A stretch of DNA of 64,000 nucleotides from Insolitispirillum peregrinum (GCF_900156605.1 NZ_FTOA01000003.1:558001-622000); one strand, 5' to 3'. Numbered from the stretch's first letter, positions 33,472 through 42,243 are shown. Translations and numbers: made by a program. The notes: generated by a model from the sequence alone, not told the origin.

Positions 33472-34448
33472 GCTGCTACCCCAAGGGCCGCAGCCTCCTT
33501 CACCCGGATTTCAAAGTCGAAGGAGCCATCAAAGGTATATTGCAGACAGCGCTTGCGGGCGTGGTACTCGCGGGTGCGCTCCATTTCCTGATTGATGCCC
33601 AGCACCAGATTTTCCAGCGGGGTCACCATGATGGAACCGGACGGCATGTAGGGCACCGCCACGATCGGTTTGCCGACGAATGCCCCGGCAGGGACGGCGG
33701 TGTAGCTGCCGTTCGGGGTGCCAGCCACCTGCACCCCATACTTCAGGGCATCGGTGTCAGACATGACCGCCACCGCCGTTGCCAGATACTTGGCAGGCAG
33801 CCTGGTAAACACCGTTTCCAGCGCCTTCACATAGCCGGTCGTTGCCGGGTCAATGGTGGCAAGGGCCGGAGCCTTTCCAGCCTGGGCGGCTTCCTTCAGC
33901 AGGAGGAGCCACCCCTTGTTGAGCGACAGGAATTTCTGGTCCGGTCCGGCAGGCGCGGTGCTGCCCAGCCCGTTGAAGGCCAGATCCAGCAATTCGGCCC
34001 CGTACAGGCGCGACAGCATGCCTTCAACCAGCGTCGGCAGGTTCGGGTTGTTCTGGTTGTCCCGCAGGAAATCACGCGAAAGATCAAGGAAAAGCTGTGC
34101 ATCCTCTGCTTCCAGCGTGCAACCGAACTGGTTGACGTCCGCACTGTCGTCCGCCGCCGGTTCACTGCCCTGCGGCACCCGGCGCAAGGATCGGCGCCCC
34201 ATGTCCAGCACCGGCACTTCGCTCTTCAGCCTCGCCATGCGATGGACGGTAACCAACTTCAGGAAGTCATGTTCGACCACCAGATCAATCCACGCATTCG
34301 CCACCTCCGGCGTCAGCGTCCCCGAGACGGTCAGGACTTCCGGCCCGACCAGCCCCTTGGCAAAGGCGACCAGCGGGGCGGTCGCGCCGAACCGGGTCTG
34401 AAGCGCCGCCAGTTCGGTATTCGACTTGCACAGCAGTTCCCACGACAT
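33468..34448 (-). CDS. Major capsid protein (P2 gpN-like)
   Basis: This 326-residue protein has the size and layout of the P2-family capsid protein: an early LVVEHDFLKLVTVHRMARL segment, then long helices, and a C-terminal MPSGSIMVTPLENLVLGINQEMERTRE stretch where capsids of this family are conserved. It is translated after the protease/scaffold gene with a two-base gap. HK97 fold is expected. Confidence 0.75.
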   Translation of the reverse strand: MSWELLCKSNTELAALQTRFGATAPLVAFAKGLVGPEVLTVSGTLTPEVANAWIDLVVEHDFLKLVTVHRMARLKSEVPVLDMGRRSLRRVPQGSEPAADDSADVNQFGCTLEAEDAQLFLDLSRDFLRDNQNNPNLPTLVEGMLSRLYGAELLDLAFNGLGSTAPAGPDQKFLSLNKGWLLLLKEAAQAGKAPALATIDPATTGYVKALETVFTRLPAKYLATAVAVMSDTDALKYGVQVAGTPNGSYTAVPAGAFVGKPIVAVPYMPSGSIMVTPLENLVLGINQEMERTREYHARKRCLQYTFDGSFDFEIRVKEAAALGVAA

Positions 34449-34450
34449 GA

Positions 34451-35296
34451 TTACGCCACCCCCGCACCAGCGTTGGACGGCGGCGCGGCAATCCCGCCGC
34501 TTCCTGCCCCCTTGGCGACCGACAGCGCCAGCGCCTTGGTCAGTTCCCGCACATCCCCGGTCAGGGCATCAACCTGCTTCTTCAGGTCAGCGGTTGCCGT
34601 GGCTTCGGTGGGGGCAGCCGGGGCCGGGGCTGGGGCTGGAGCTGGAGCTGTGGCCGGGGCAGCGCCGTCCGTCCCCGCCGCCGGGGTGGCAGGCACCTGC
34701 GCGGCCTGCGCTGCCACAGCGGCTTCGGCTGCCGCTTTGGCAATGGCCTTGATATCGTCTTCGGTCATGGTGGGGTGGGTGTCCTTCTTCAGTTTGCTCA
34801 GGGCCTTTGACAGCCAGCTTTGGGGAGGGGGTCCGGGGTCAGCCATCCGCCCGATACCGGCCAGCGACAGCCCGGCAACCTCGCCGGATTTGACCGCCGC
34901 CCAGTCTTCCGGGCTTTCGACCCGGATACCGACCGCCCACGCGCCTTCGGCTTCATCCGGGAACAACGGGTCATTCTTGCGGATCAGCCAGCTTTCGGCG
35001 ACGTAGGCACCGGGCAGCGGGCTGAAACTGTGTTCCTTGTCCACATTCGGGGCAGACCCGGCGCGCATGAAGCTGTAGGCCGCTTTACGGATGGTATCGG
35101 CAGAGGCCCAGTCTTCATGCGCGTCCGGATCGTCGGGGGCATACACGATGCCGTAGACCATTTGCCGTTCATCGTCCGACTTGATGATCCGCAGTTCCCG
35201 GCACGGTCCTGCGGCCTTCAGCACGATCTCTTTGCCGTTTGCCGGGCGCCTTACCAGAGAGATGAACTGCACTTCAAGGTCTTTGATTTCGGGCAT
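34451..35296 (-). CDS. XkdF-like prohead protease with scaffold-like C-terminus
   Basis: This 281-residue protein joins two parts. Residues 1-150 match the XkdF/S78-type phage serine protease family (VYGIVYAPDDPDAHEDWAS, then VDKEHSFSPLPGAYVAESW with the conserved His, and SGEVAGLSLAGIGR). Residues 180-280 are Ala/Pro-rich with coiled coil, as in scaffolding proteins. The protease would release the scaffold during capsid maturation. P2 uses the dual-purpose gpO in this position, so this is an alternative solution in a P2-type module. Confidence 0.75.
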   Translation of the reverse strand: MPEIKDLEVQFISLVRRPANGKEIVLKAAGPCRELRIIKSDDERQMVYGIVYAPDDPDAHEDWASADTIRKAAYSFMRAGSAPNVDKEHSFSPLPGAYVAESWLIRKNDPLFPDEAEGAWAVGIRVESPEDWAAVKSGEVAGLSLAGIGRMADPGPPPQSWLSKALSKLKKDTHPTMTEDDIKAIAKAAAEAAVAAQAAQVPATPAAGTDGAAPATAPAPAPAPAPAAPTEATATADLKKQVDALTGDVRELTKALALSVAKGAGSGGIAAPPSNAGAGVA

Positions 35297-35382
35297 CTGG
35301 TGTATTACCGCATCTACAACGATGCTTCATTGCGTCGTTGACCCCATAGTAATAGCAATCATCGAAATTAATTTCACTTGAC

Positions 35383-35424
35383 TGTATTCCAGTATTGGAA
35401 TGGGCATTCCATATTCGGAATACA
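35383..35424. promoter_or_regulatory. Twin dyad operator in the divergent late promoter region
   Basis: The 198-base gap between the capsid/tail operon and the portal operon is AT-rich and holds a 42-base palindrome TGTATTCC...GGAATACA. It is built from two dyads ATTCC-N6-GGAAT at 35386-35401 and 35406-35421, separated by four bases. In P2 the corresponding divergent late promoters are switched on by Ogr bound upstream; this palindrome is the best candidate for such a site, possibly bound by the zinc-finger protein at 47949. Confidence 0.7.
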
Positions 35425-35493
35425 TGCCGTTGATATTATTTTATCTATATTTACCGTTAGCCTCATGCACCCCGATGAGGCGACCAAAACACC

Positions 35494-36585
35494 ATGAACG
35501 ACGCCATCGTGATCAAGAGTATCAACGGCGGTACCAATCCATTTGCCCGGCTGTTGTCTCCGGCGGCGGTCGGGATTGGTGATGCCATCACATGGCCGGT
35601 TGACCCGCTGGCACTGGCCCGGATGTACCTGTCATCAACCGTGCATGCGACCTGTTGCCACCGCGTGGCCGAAGCCGCGTTTGGCTATGGCGTCAACAGT
35701 CCGCGCTTTGATGACCTGTGCGAGGCCGGGGCGATTGATTTGCTGGTGACGGCGGGGGTGGACCTGCGCACCTACGGTAATGCCTTTATCCAGCGTATCC
35801 GTTACCGGCAACGGCTGGTCGCCCTGCGCACGTTGCCTGCGTGGTCGGTCTCCCGGCGGCGCGATGGGTCATATGTGCAGGTGATCGACAGCGGCAGCGG
35901 GACGCCGGAAACCATCCTGCTGGCCGCCGACGAGGTATTGCACCTGCGCGCCCCTGATCCGGTGCGCGGTCATTACGCGCTGCCGCAATGGATTTCCTCT
36001 GGTCCGATGATGGCACTGGCAAATGCCGCGACAGAATACAATCAGCGCTTCTTTGACAACAACGGCCTGCCCGATTCAATCCTGACTGTTGCCGGGGCAA
36101 TTCTGACCGACAACCAGAAGAAACAGGCTCAGGAGTTCTTCAGCGACAATTACAAGGGTCTGTACAATTCCCGGAAGACTTTGTTGCTGAACTTCGACAA
36201 CAAGGAAGTCTCGGTTGATGTCAACATCCCGCGCCCGGAGAAGGACGGCGATTTCCTGAAGCTGCTGGAATTTGCCCGTGACGATATCCCGATTGCCCAC
36301 GGCGTGCCGTCGCGGCTGGTCGGGATTGCCAAAGCCCTGGGGATTGGCGGACAAGGTGAACAGTCGGCACAGATGATTGCCTTCGAGCGCTTTACCTGCC
36401 TGCCGGTGCGCCGGTCGGTGGCCGGGCAACTGCGTCCGGTGTTGCAGGAAGCAGGCATTGACCACCGCCAGTTCGCCATCCTGCCGCCGCCGGATGTGGA
36501 TGGCGACGGCAGGGCCGATCAGGCCAGCGACACGCAGGAGGCCACCGCCGAACTGCTGAAATCCTTTCTGGGCACCCGGTCATGA
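35494..36585 (+). CDS. Phage portal protein (P2 gpQ-like)
   Basis: This 363-residue protein forms the portal ring through which DNA is packaged. The family motif LHLRAPDPVRGHYALPQWIS near residue 149 and RFFDNNGLPDS near 187 are clear, with a C-terminal GIAKALGIGGQGEQSAQMI segment. It runs rightward, divergent from the capsid genes, and overlaps the terminase start by four bases, as in P2. Confidence 0.92.
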   Translation: MNDAIVIKSINGGTNPFARLLSPAAVGIGDAITWPVDPLALARMYLSSTVHATCCHRVAEAAFGYGVNSPRFDDLCEAGAIDLLVTAGVDLRTYGNAFIQRIRYRQRLVALRTLPAWSVSRRRDGSYVQVIDSGSGTPETILLAADEVLHLRAPDPVRGHYALPQWISSGPMMALANAATEYNQRFFDNNGLPDSILTVAGAILTDNQKKQAQEFFSDNYKGLYNSRKTLLLNFDNKEVSVDVNIPRPEKDGDFLKLLEFARDDIPIAHGVPSRLVGIAKALGIGGQGEQSAQMIAFERFTCLPVRRSVAGQLRPVLQEAGIDHRQFAILPPPDVDGDGRADQASDTQEATAELLKSFLGTRS

Positions 36586-38201
36586 GCCGGGGCCGCAAGG
36601 GCAGCCCGGAATGGGTGCGCGCCGAGGCGCACGCCATGTATCTGGACGGACTGGACAGCAGCGAGATTGCCGCCGTCCTGCTGTCCCGTCACAAGCTGGA
36701 TGTGTCCCCGCGCACCGTGCGCAACTGGATCAAGGCCGGAAACTGGGGCGATGCCCTGCGCGCCCGGCAGCAGACCCCCGGATACCTGGAGGCGCAGATC
36801 AACCGGCTGGCCCGCAAGGCCAACCCGACGCAGGCCGACGCCCAGAAAATCGCCATGCTGACCAAATCGCTGGATCGCCTGCGCCGGGTCGCCCCCAAGC
36901 CCAGACCGGTGCCGACCGTCCGCCATGCTGTCAGTGCGGACCTGCTGGCACTGGCAACGTCCCCGGATTACGGGCTGTATAAGTACCAATTGAAGTATCT
37001 GATTGATCCTTCACGGTTTCTTCTCTGTCTGAAGTCCCGACAGATCGGGTTCAGCTATGTGGTTGCCCTGAAAGTGGTGCTGCGGGCGATGGCCGGGCGG
37101 CAACAGTTGGTGGTTTCTGCCAGTCAGCGGCAGGCCAGCAAGTTCCTGAACTACGTCCGCCACCATTGCGGCAAGTTGGGCATCCTGCTGGATGACGACA
37201 AAGCCGACCATGTACGGATCGGGGGCACCAGCATCTACGCCCTTCCCCCCAATTTCCGGACCATTCAGGGCGACCCCGGCGACGTGGTGTTTGACGAATT
37301 CGCATGGGTGATGAACCAGAAGCGGGTGTGGGAAGCGCTGGTGCCATCCATTACCGCCGTGGGCGGTACGCTGGAAGTGCTGTCTACACCGTTCCTTCCC
37401 GGCTCCCTGTTCTGGCGCATGGCGACCAACCATGAAGGCAAGTACGACCAGTTCACCCGCCTGCGGATCAGCATTCATGACGCCATAGCCGACGGCATGC
37501 CATTGCCCGGCGGCATTGAAGACCTGCGCAGCCTGTTTGACGCAGATTCCTGGGCCATGATGTACGAATTGCAGTGGGCCGAGGATGGTACCGCCCTGCT
37601 GTCGTGGGCCGATCTGCAAGCCTGCACCACTCCCGCCGACGCTTACGCCGATACACCGGGCCGCTGGGGCGGGCTTGACCTTGGCCGCACCAATGACCGC
37701 ACGTGGCTGTCTATCGTCGGCGAGGTGGAGGGCGCACGCGGTCCCCTGTTCCCGTTGGTGGACTGGGCCGACTGGAAGGGCGTGCGCTTCGATGATCAGC
37801 GGGCGCTGGTGCTGGATGCCTGCGCGAAGCATCCCGGACTGGAACGCCTGAACATTGATGGCACCGGCATCGGCTGGATGCTGGGCGAACAGCTTCAGGC
37901 GGAAATGCCGGATATCGCCGTGCGGCGGACCATTACCCAGCAGTACAAAGCGAAAATCGCCACCAACCTTGCCCGGCTGGTGGAGCGGCGGCAGGTGTTG
38001 TTGCCGCCTGATCCCGGCTTGCTGGCCCAAATGCACGCCGTCAAGAAGATCGCCGGGGCAAACACCATCCGATATGACGCCGACCACACGGCAGACGGGC
38101 ATGCCGATGCCTTCTGGTCGCTGGCGCTGGCCCTTGACGGCATGGCCCCCGGTGCCATCGGCGGGCAACGGGGCGGCAGCCTGACGGTGGAGTGCTGGTA
38201 A
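36582..38201 (+). CDS. Terminase large subunit (P2 gpP-like)
   Basis: This 539-residue protein cuts and packages phage DNA. An N-terminal helix-turn-helix (about 24-50, with RTVRNWIKAGNW) is followed by the ATPase: a Walker A variant LKSRQIGFSY near 149 and the Walker B acid pair GDVVFDEFAW near 229. The nuclease domain begins at GGLDLGRTNDRTW near 365 with the expected first aspartate. The stop codon is shared with the start of the next gene. Confidence 0.93.
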   Translation: MSRGRKGSPEWVRAEAHAMYLDGLDSSEIAAVLLSRHKLDVSPRTVRNWIKAGNWGDALRARQQTPGYLEAQINRLARKANPTQADAQKIAMLTKSLDRLRRVAPKPRPVPTVRHAVSADLLALATSPDYGLYKYQLKYLIDPSRFLLCLKSRQIGFSYVVALKVVLRAMAGRQQLVVSASQRQASKFLNYVRHHCGKLGILLDDDKADHVRIGGTSIYALPPNFRTIQGDPGDVVFDEFAWVMNQKRVWEALVPSITAVGGTLEVLSTPFLPGSLFWRMATNHEGKYDQFTRLRISIHDAIADGMPLPGGIEDLRSLFDADSWAMMYELQWAEDGTALLSWADLQACTTPADAYADTPGRWGGLDLGRTNDRTWLSIVGEVEGARGPLFPLVDWADWKGVRFDDQRALVLDACAKHPGLERLNIDGTGIGWMLGEQLQAEMPDIAVRRTITQQYKAKIATNLARLVERRQVLLPPDPGLLAQMHAVKKIAGANTIRYDADHTADGHADAFWSLALALDGMAPGAIGGQRGGSLTVECW

Positions 38202-38629
38202 TGGCCGGGATCAACCTGCAACGGGTCTCGCTGCTGCTGGCCGAACGGGTCCGCGAGATTGCCACCCGTCAGGGCCGGGTGCCGTTCGACCGCGGCGACC
38301 TGCGCAAGTCGCATGTGGTCCAGCCCTCGGGGTCGTTTGGCGCAGAGGTGGGGTCGAACATGCCCTATGCCCGCGCCGTCCACGATGGCCGCCCGGCCCT
38401 GATCATCCGCCCGAAAACCGCCAAAGGTCTGTTCTGGGGCGGCGCAGACCACCCGGTGAAGTCGGTGTTCCAGCCCGCCCGCACCGGTCGCCCCTGGCTG
38501 CGCGATGCCATCGCCGAGATGAACGGCGAACCGCTGGATTTCCTTACCCCCCACATCGGCCCGCAGGCAACGCAGATGTTGGCCGATGCCCTGCAATCCC
38601 TGCGCTCCCTTCACGTCAAGAAAGGTTGA
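38201..38629 (+). CDS. Phage virion morphogenesis protein (neck/completion)
   Basis: This 142-residue protein starts in the stop codon of terminase (TAATG). Its central AEVGSNMPYARAVHDGR segment is the hallmark of the HK97 gp10/virion morphogenesis group, which closes the head-tail joint. It lies after terminase rather than near the tail genes, an unusual position. Confidence 0.75.
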   Translation: MAGINLQRVSLLLAERVREIATRQGRVPFDRGDLRKSHVVQPSGSFGAEVGSNMPYARAVHDGRPALIIRPKTAKGLFWGGADHPVKSVFQPARTGRPWLRDAIAEMNGEPLDFLTPHIGPQATQMLADALQSLRSLHVKKG

Positions 38630-38642
38630 GAAAGGCTGACCA

Positions 38643-39281
38643 ATGAGCAAAACCACCAAAGCCCCGACCACCCCCGGCGAGCAAACCCCCGCCACGCCCG
38701 CTACGGGGGCTGTGGAGTCGCATGTCGAGGGTTCCGCTGCCCCCGATACCCCCGACACCACCAGCGACTCCACGCCCCCGCAAAACGGGCAGGAACAGGG
38801 ATCGGCATTCGACCATGCCCTTGCCTTCGTCCTGTCCGAGGAAGGCGGCTACGTCAACGATCCCCGCGATGGTGGGGGCGAAACCAATTTTGGCATCAGT
38901 CGCCGGGCCTATCCGGGGGTGGACATCGCCGGATTGACCCGCGATCAGGCGGCGGAAATCTATCGCCGCGACTACTGGGATGCCTGCAAGTGCGACCAGA
39001 TGCCCGCGCCGTGGGCGGTGGCAGTGTTCGATACCGCCGTCAATCAGGGCAGCGGGGCGGCGGCGTTCCTGCTGCAAACCGCGCTGGGTCTGAAGGCCGA
39101 TACCATCATCGGCCCCAAAACGCTGGCCGCCGTCACCGCCGCCGGGCCGGACAAACTGAACCGCTATCTCGCCTGGCGGATCAAGCGCTACACCGGCACG
39201 GCAAATTTTGACCGCTATGGCGTCGGCTGGATTGGCCGGGTGTTGCGTCTGCAAGCCCTACTGACCTCGGGCTTGCGCTAA
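38643..39281 (+). CDS. Endolysin, glycoside hydrolase 108 family
   Basis: This 212-residue protein degrades the cell wall for lysis. After an unstructured N-terminal 55 residues rich in Pro, Thr and Ala comes the GH108 domain: LSEEGGYVNDPRDGGGETNFG near 77-97, containing the catalytic glutamate, and the AVAVFDTAVNQGSGAA region near 122. No signal peptide is seen, so it needs a holin. The holin-like gene follows 84 bases later. Confidence 0.92.
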   Translation: MSKTTKAPTTPGEQTPATPATGAVESHVEGSAAPDTPDTTSDSTPPQNGQEQGSAFDHALAFVLSEEGGYVNDPRDGGGETNFGISRRAYPGVDIAGLTRDQAAEIYRRDYWDACKCDQMPAPWAVAVFDTAVNQGSGAAAFLLQTALGLKADTIIGPKTLAAVTAAGPDKLNRYLAWRIKRYTGTANFDRYGVGWIGRVLRLQALLTSGLR

Positions 39282-39365
39282 CCCTCCTCCCGCCGCGCCC
39301 CGCTGGCGGGTGGGGGCGCGCACCGGGTCACACGGCACCCGCCATCATCGTTCGGAGTCCACACC

Positions 39366-39560
39366 ATGCTGAAACTCATCCTCGCCTTCGCCCTCGACCG
39401 ACTGAAGGAACGCTCCACCTGGCTGGGCGTGATCGGTCTGGCAACCGCTGCCGGGGTCGGCCTGACCCCCGATCAGGCTGCCGCCATCGCCACCGGTGGC
39501 GCGGCTGTCGCCTCCGCCGTCGCGGCGTTTACCCCCGATAGCTCGAGCAAAAAGGACTGA
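39366..39560 (+). CDS. Small membrane protein, holin candidate
   Basis: This 64-residue protein has two hydrophobic stretches (residues 18-32 and 42-54), a charged first segment and a charged tail ending SSSKKD, as in class II holins. It lies directly after the endolysin gene. No family name can be given from the sequence alone. Confidence 0.65.
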   Translation: MLKLILAFALDRLKERSTWLGVIGLATAAGVGLTPDQAAAIATGGAAVASAVAAFTPDSSSKKD

Positions 39561-39562
39561 TC

Positions 39563-39838
39563 ATGACCATCGACTATCACGCCCTGGGCGTTTACAGCGA
39601 AGCGGCAGAAACCGCCCGGCAGGCAGCCCATGACCGCACCCTTGCCCTCAACGACCTGACCCGCCTGCTGACCCTGACCTCCGGCGGCGGCATGGCGCTT
39701 GCCCGCAGTCTGGACCGCGATCAGGCAAACCGCCTGTGGAATCAGGTGCAGGCAGCAGATACCCGCATGATGGATGCGGTTGGCATCGCCAACGCCGCCG
39801 CCCCGCTGTGCGGCCGCCCCCTGCTGGCGGTGCGCTGA
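39563..39838 (+). CDS. Hypothetical phage protein of the lysis operon
   Basis: I do not recognise this 91-residue soluble, mostly helical protein. It follows the holin candidate by two bases and is co-transcribed with it. A part in lysis is possible but no signal peptide or lipobox for a spanin is present. Confidence 0.5.
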   Translation: MTIDYHALGVYSEAAETARQAAHDRTLALNDLTRLLTLTSGGGMALARSLDRDQANRLWNQVQAADTRMMDAVGIANAAAPLCGRPLLAVR

Positions 39839-39840
39839 AA

Positions 39841-40074
39841 ATGGGCACCAGCACGGAGCGTGTCCGGGCCTATCGAAAGCGCCTGCGCACAGCACAGGAC
39901 CGGCAGGTACAGTGCCGCGTCCCCGCCGGGCAGGTGGACATGCTCCGGCTGGCGGCCCGTCTCCTGCGGTCGGCGGACCCCGAAACGGTCCGCCGCACCC
40001 GCAATTCCCTGATGATTGTCAGGGATGCCATCCGGCAAAAACAAAGGGCCGATGACGATGCATCGGCCCTTTGA
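39841..40074 (+). CDS. Small basic phage protein
   Basis: This 77-residue protein is rich in Arg (RVRAYRKRLRTAQDRQVQCR near the start), suggesting that it binds nucleic acid. It follows the previous stop by two bases and its own stop lies inside a terminator hairpin. A longer reading from 39736 is out of step with the preceding gene and unlikely. Confidence 0.5.
   Translation: MGTSTERVRAYRKRLRTAQDRQVQCRVPAGQVDMLRLAARLLRSADPETVRRTRNSLMIVRDAIRQKQRADDDASAL
40042..40073. terminator. Bidirectional terminator between lysis operon and repressor
   Basis: CAAAGGGCCGATG (40042-40054) and its complement (40061-40073) form a 13-base stem around a six-base loop. It closes the rightward lysis operon and can also stop the leftward repressor transcript, which ends ten bases away. 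Confidence 0.82.
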
Positions 40075-40083
40075 TGTTATCGG

Positions 40084-40617
40084 TCACAACTTCTCTTTAT
40101 TAGACAGAGCCTTTGCAAAATATGGCAGGTCATATCTGTGATTTTTCTTAATATATTCAATATAATTTTCTCGATTTATTTTTCCTGAGTCCAGAAGTAG
40201 TTTCTTTTCCCTATCAAATTCTCCCATCAAGAACATAATCTGAAGACCAGTAGACATTCCTATCTGATCTAGTTTTTCTTCCTCCATAAAAGCTAACTCT
40301 TCCGGTGCATATTCACTGAGCAATGCTGTTGCGATATGAATTCCCACCGCAGCCATAATGTCAATATCGAACAATTTAAATTCAGTAGGCTCCCGAACAA
40401 TCGACTCCCCAAATATGAAGTAGTCAATTTTTTTTCCAGTAGCTACGCATGCCATTAGCATGAATTCAATTGGCATCGAGTTTCTAGACTTCCAAGAAGA
40501 GATAGTCTTTTTCGATACCTCAAAATACTCACCTAGCTGAGTATCAGTCTGTATTTTTAGTGCATCCTTTATTCTGGTTAAGACGGCTTCAACATCAATT
40601 GTTGGAGATGGCTTCAC
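40084..40617 (-). CDS. Prophage repressor, CI-type helix-turn-helix protein
   Basis: This 177-residue protein has an N-terminal helix-turn-helix (about residues 22-50: TQLGEYFEVSKKTISSWKSR) of the phage CI repressor type and a helical C-terminal part without an autocleavage dyad that I can see. It is read from GTG 40617 with AGGAGG five bases upstream. It is transcribed away from the early operon and the operator repeats lie just before its start, so it probably represses both. The gene is much more AT-rich than everything around it, which points to a recent, separate origin. Confidence 0.85.
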   Translation of the reverse strand: MKPSPTIDVEAVLTRIKDALKIQTDTQLGEYFEVSKKTISSWKSRNSMPIEFMLMACVATGKKIDYFIFGESIVREPTEFKLFDIDIMAAVGIHIATALLSEYAPEELAFMEEEKLDQIGMSTGLQIMFLMGEFDREKKLLLDSGKINRENYIEYIKKNHRYDLPYFAKALSNKEKL

Positions 40618-40628
40618 AGAAACCTCCT

Positions 40629-40690
40629 GTCCTCAAAATGAAGAAAATTCCTTGACAGTCCTCAAAATGAGGGCAATCATGTCCTCATAA
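40629..40690. promoter_or_regulatory. Early promoter with three repressor operator copies
   Basis: GTCCTCAAAATGA occurs at 40629-40641 and 40658-40670, and a third, GTCCTCATAA, at 40681-40690. The second extends to the dyad CCTCA-AAA-TGAGG. A TTGACA -35 box (40652-40657) faces right, with AATCAT 17 bases on, so the second copy fills the spacer and would block the early promoter when bound. Confidence 0.75.
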
Positions 40691-40716
40691 AGCAGACTAT
40701 CAGGAACTACCCAACT

Positions 40717-40959
40717 ATGAAAGTCGCATCACCATCCCAAGCACTCTTCAGCCTTGTGAGGGGAGGCCTAATTCAAGAAGGCTCAAGTTTCTCCCTTTGG
40801 TGCCGATTAAACGGTGTGTGCCGAATGAACGCGACATACGCCCTTCTTGGCAAACGGAACGGCCCGAAAGCGAGGGCGCTTCGTGCCCGTTTGGCCACTG
40901 CCGCAGGCGTAACCGTTGCAGAGCCACCCCTTACCCCAAGACAGCGAGGTTACAAATGA
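40717..40959 (+). CDS. Small early regulator, Ner-like position
   Basis: This 80-residue basic protein is the first gene of the rightward early operon. It contains SFSLWCRLNGVCRMNATYAL, then NGPKARALRARLATAAGV, a helix pair reminiscent of small DNA-binding proteins in transposable phages. In Mu the same place holds Ner, which lowers early transcription. The assignment is by place and charge; no firm family is known to me. Confidence 0.6.
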   Translation: MKVASPSQALFSLVRGGLIQEGSSFSLWCRLNGVCRMNATYALLGKRNGPKARALRARLATAAGVTVAEPPLTPRQRGYK

Positions 40960-41615
40960 ACGCCCTCACTCCCTTCAATTTTGAGAACCACCCCATCCGT
41001 CATGTGATGAACGATGACCAACCGTGGTTTGTGCTGGCCGATGTGTGCAAGGCCATCCAGTTGTCCTCACACAAGGGGGGATACGAGCAGCACGTACGAA
41101 AACTGGATGCGGATGAGAAGCGGCGCATTCCCCTCAGCACTCTTGAGAGGGGTAACCCCACATTTGACACCGGGGTGGAAAAGACGGGTCCCTGTGCGTG
41201 GATGATTTCAGAAGCCGGTCTGTACACCATCATGATGCGGTGTGATGCAGCGATGACCCCCGGCTCCCTGCCTTATCGGTTCCGCAAATGGGTGACTTCG
41301 GAAGTCCTCCCCACGATCCGCCGCACCGGCAGCTATCAGGGGCAAGCCAGGGTGTCAGCAGTAATGACACCCCCCGCCGCCATCACTCCGGCCCCGACCG
41401 GGATTGATCCGGCCCGCTATGCCGCCCTGCTGGAACAGCACATGGCCCTGAAGGATGAACTGGCTGCCTGCAAGGCGGTCGCAAGTGACTCCTCCCGGAC
41501 GGTGAACCTGATCAACCGGCTGGTCCTCGAAACCACCCTCTCCAATGACCGGATTGCCGCAATCGCCGCTGCCAGTCCGCAACTCGTCAGCTACATCCGC
41601 AGCCTGTCCGCTTGA
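40956..41615 (+). CDS. BRO-family antirepressor-like protein
   Basis: This 219-residue protein starts in the stop codon of the previous gene. Residues 1-110 are a Bro-N domain: PWFVLADVCKAIQL near 22, then MISEAGLYTIMMR and FRKWVTSEVLPTIRRTGSY near 95-113. The rest is helical. Bro-N proteins in phages act as antirepressors or DNA-binding regulators. It sits directly downstream of the early promoter. Confidence 0.88.
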   Translation: MNALTPFNFENHPIRHVMNDDQPWFVLADVCKAIQLSSHKGGYEQHVRKLDADEKRRIPLSTLERGNPTFDTGVEKTGPCAWMISEAGLYTIMMRCDAAMTPGSLPYRFRKWVTSEVLPTIRRTGSYQGQARVSAVMTPPAAITPAPTGIDPARYAALLEQHMALKDELAACKAVASDSSRTVNLINRLVLETTLSNDRIAAIAAASPQLVSYIRSLSA

Positions 41616-41627
41616 AAGGAACACGGA

Positions 41628-41888
41628 ATGAATAGCTCTCAAGACTGTGCGCGGGGTTTTGTCCGCAGCAAGCCTCAACCAACACGGGCGGAAGCCCTGC
41701 GGTTTGCCTCTCACGTAATGACGAGTGGGGATCGCCGACTGTTCTATGGGGTTGCGGATACCCTGACCTGTGAAAGCGCCCTTGCCGCCTTGAAGGATCA
41801 GGCGGTGGATCTGTCCGAACACATGGCGATAGCGATGCTGGAATACGCCATGGAAGGGGATGCGGTCAGGAGTGCGAATGATGAGTGA
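41628..41888 (+). CDS. Hypothetical early phage protein
   Basis: This 86-residue helical protein has a good ribosome site (AAAGGAA) and fits the early operon. I do not recognise it. Its stop overlaps the start of the following gene by eight bases. Confidence 0.55.
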   Translation: MNSSQDCARGFVRSKPQPTRAEALRFASHVMTSGDRRLFYGVADTLTCESALAALKDQAVDLSEHMAIAMLEYAMEGDAVRSANDE

Positions 41889-42243
41889 CCAGACCCAACA
41901 AGTCACCATTACCGCCGACATTACAATACACGGCGAAGAAAAGCAGGTCGCCTGCGCTTCCGTGGTTACAGAGGGCATGGGTGGCATCCTCACTGAAGTG
42001 TTGGGAGCCGCCCTGGAGATCATCTTGCTGAACCGGAAAAACCCCCTCCTCTCAATCGATTTCATGGCAGCCCTTTGCGATGTCTCGGATGAATTATGGG
42101 CTATTACGGACGGTGATGCCCCTGATTGGGGTCTGTATCGGCAGAAGCTGTGCCATATCGCCGGGATTGCCCTGGTCGCTATCCGTGCCTACGACAAGGA
42201 AAAGGACAGGCCATTCTTCGGGGGTGATGATGTCCGACATTGA
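41881..42243 (+). CDS. Hypothetical early phage protein
   Basis: This 120-residue protein begins at ATG 41881 (or 41878) within the end of the previous gene. The N-terminal 30 residues form beta strands, the rest is helical with a hydrophobic stretch GGILTEVLGAALEIILL. No family was recognised. It overlaps the next gene by 14 bases. Confidence 0.5.
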   Translation: MSDQTQQVTITADITIHGEEKQVACASVVTEGMGGILTEVLGAALEIILLNRKNPLLSIDFMAALCDVSDELWAITDGDAPDWGLYRQKLCHIAGIALVAIRAYDKEKDRPFFGGDDVRH

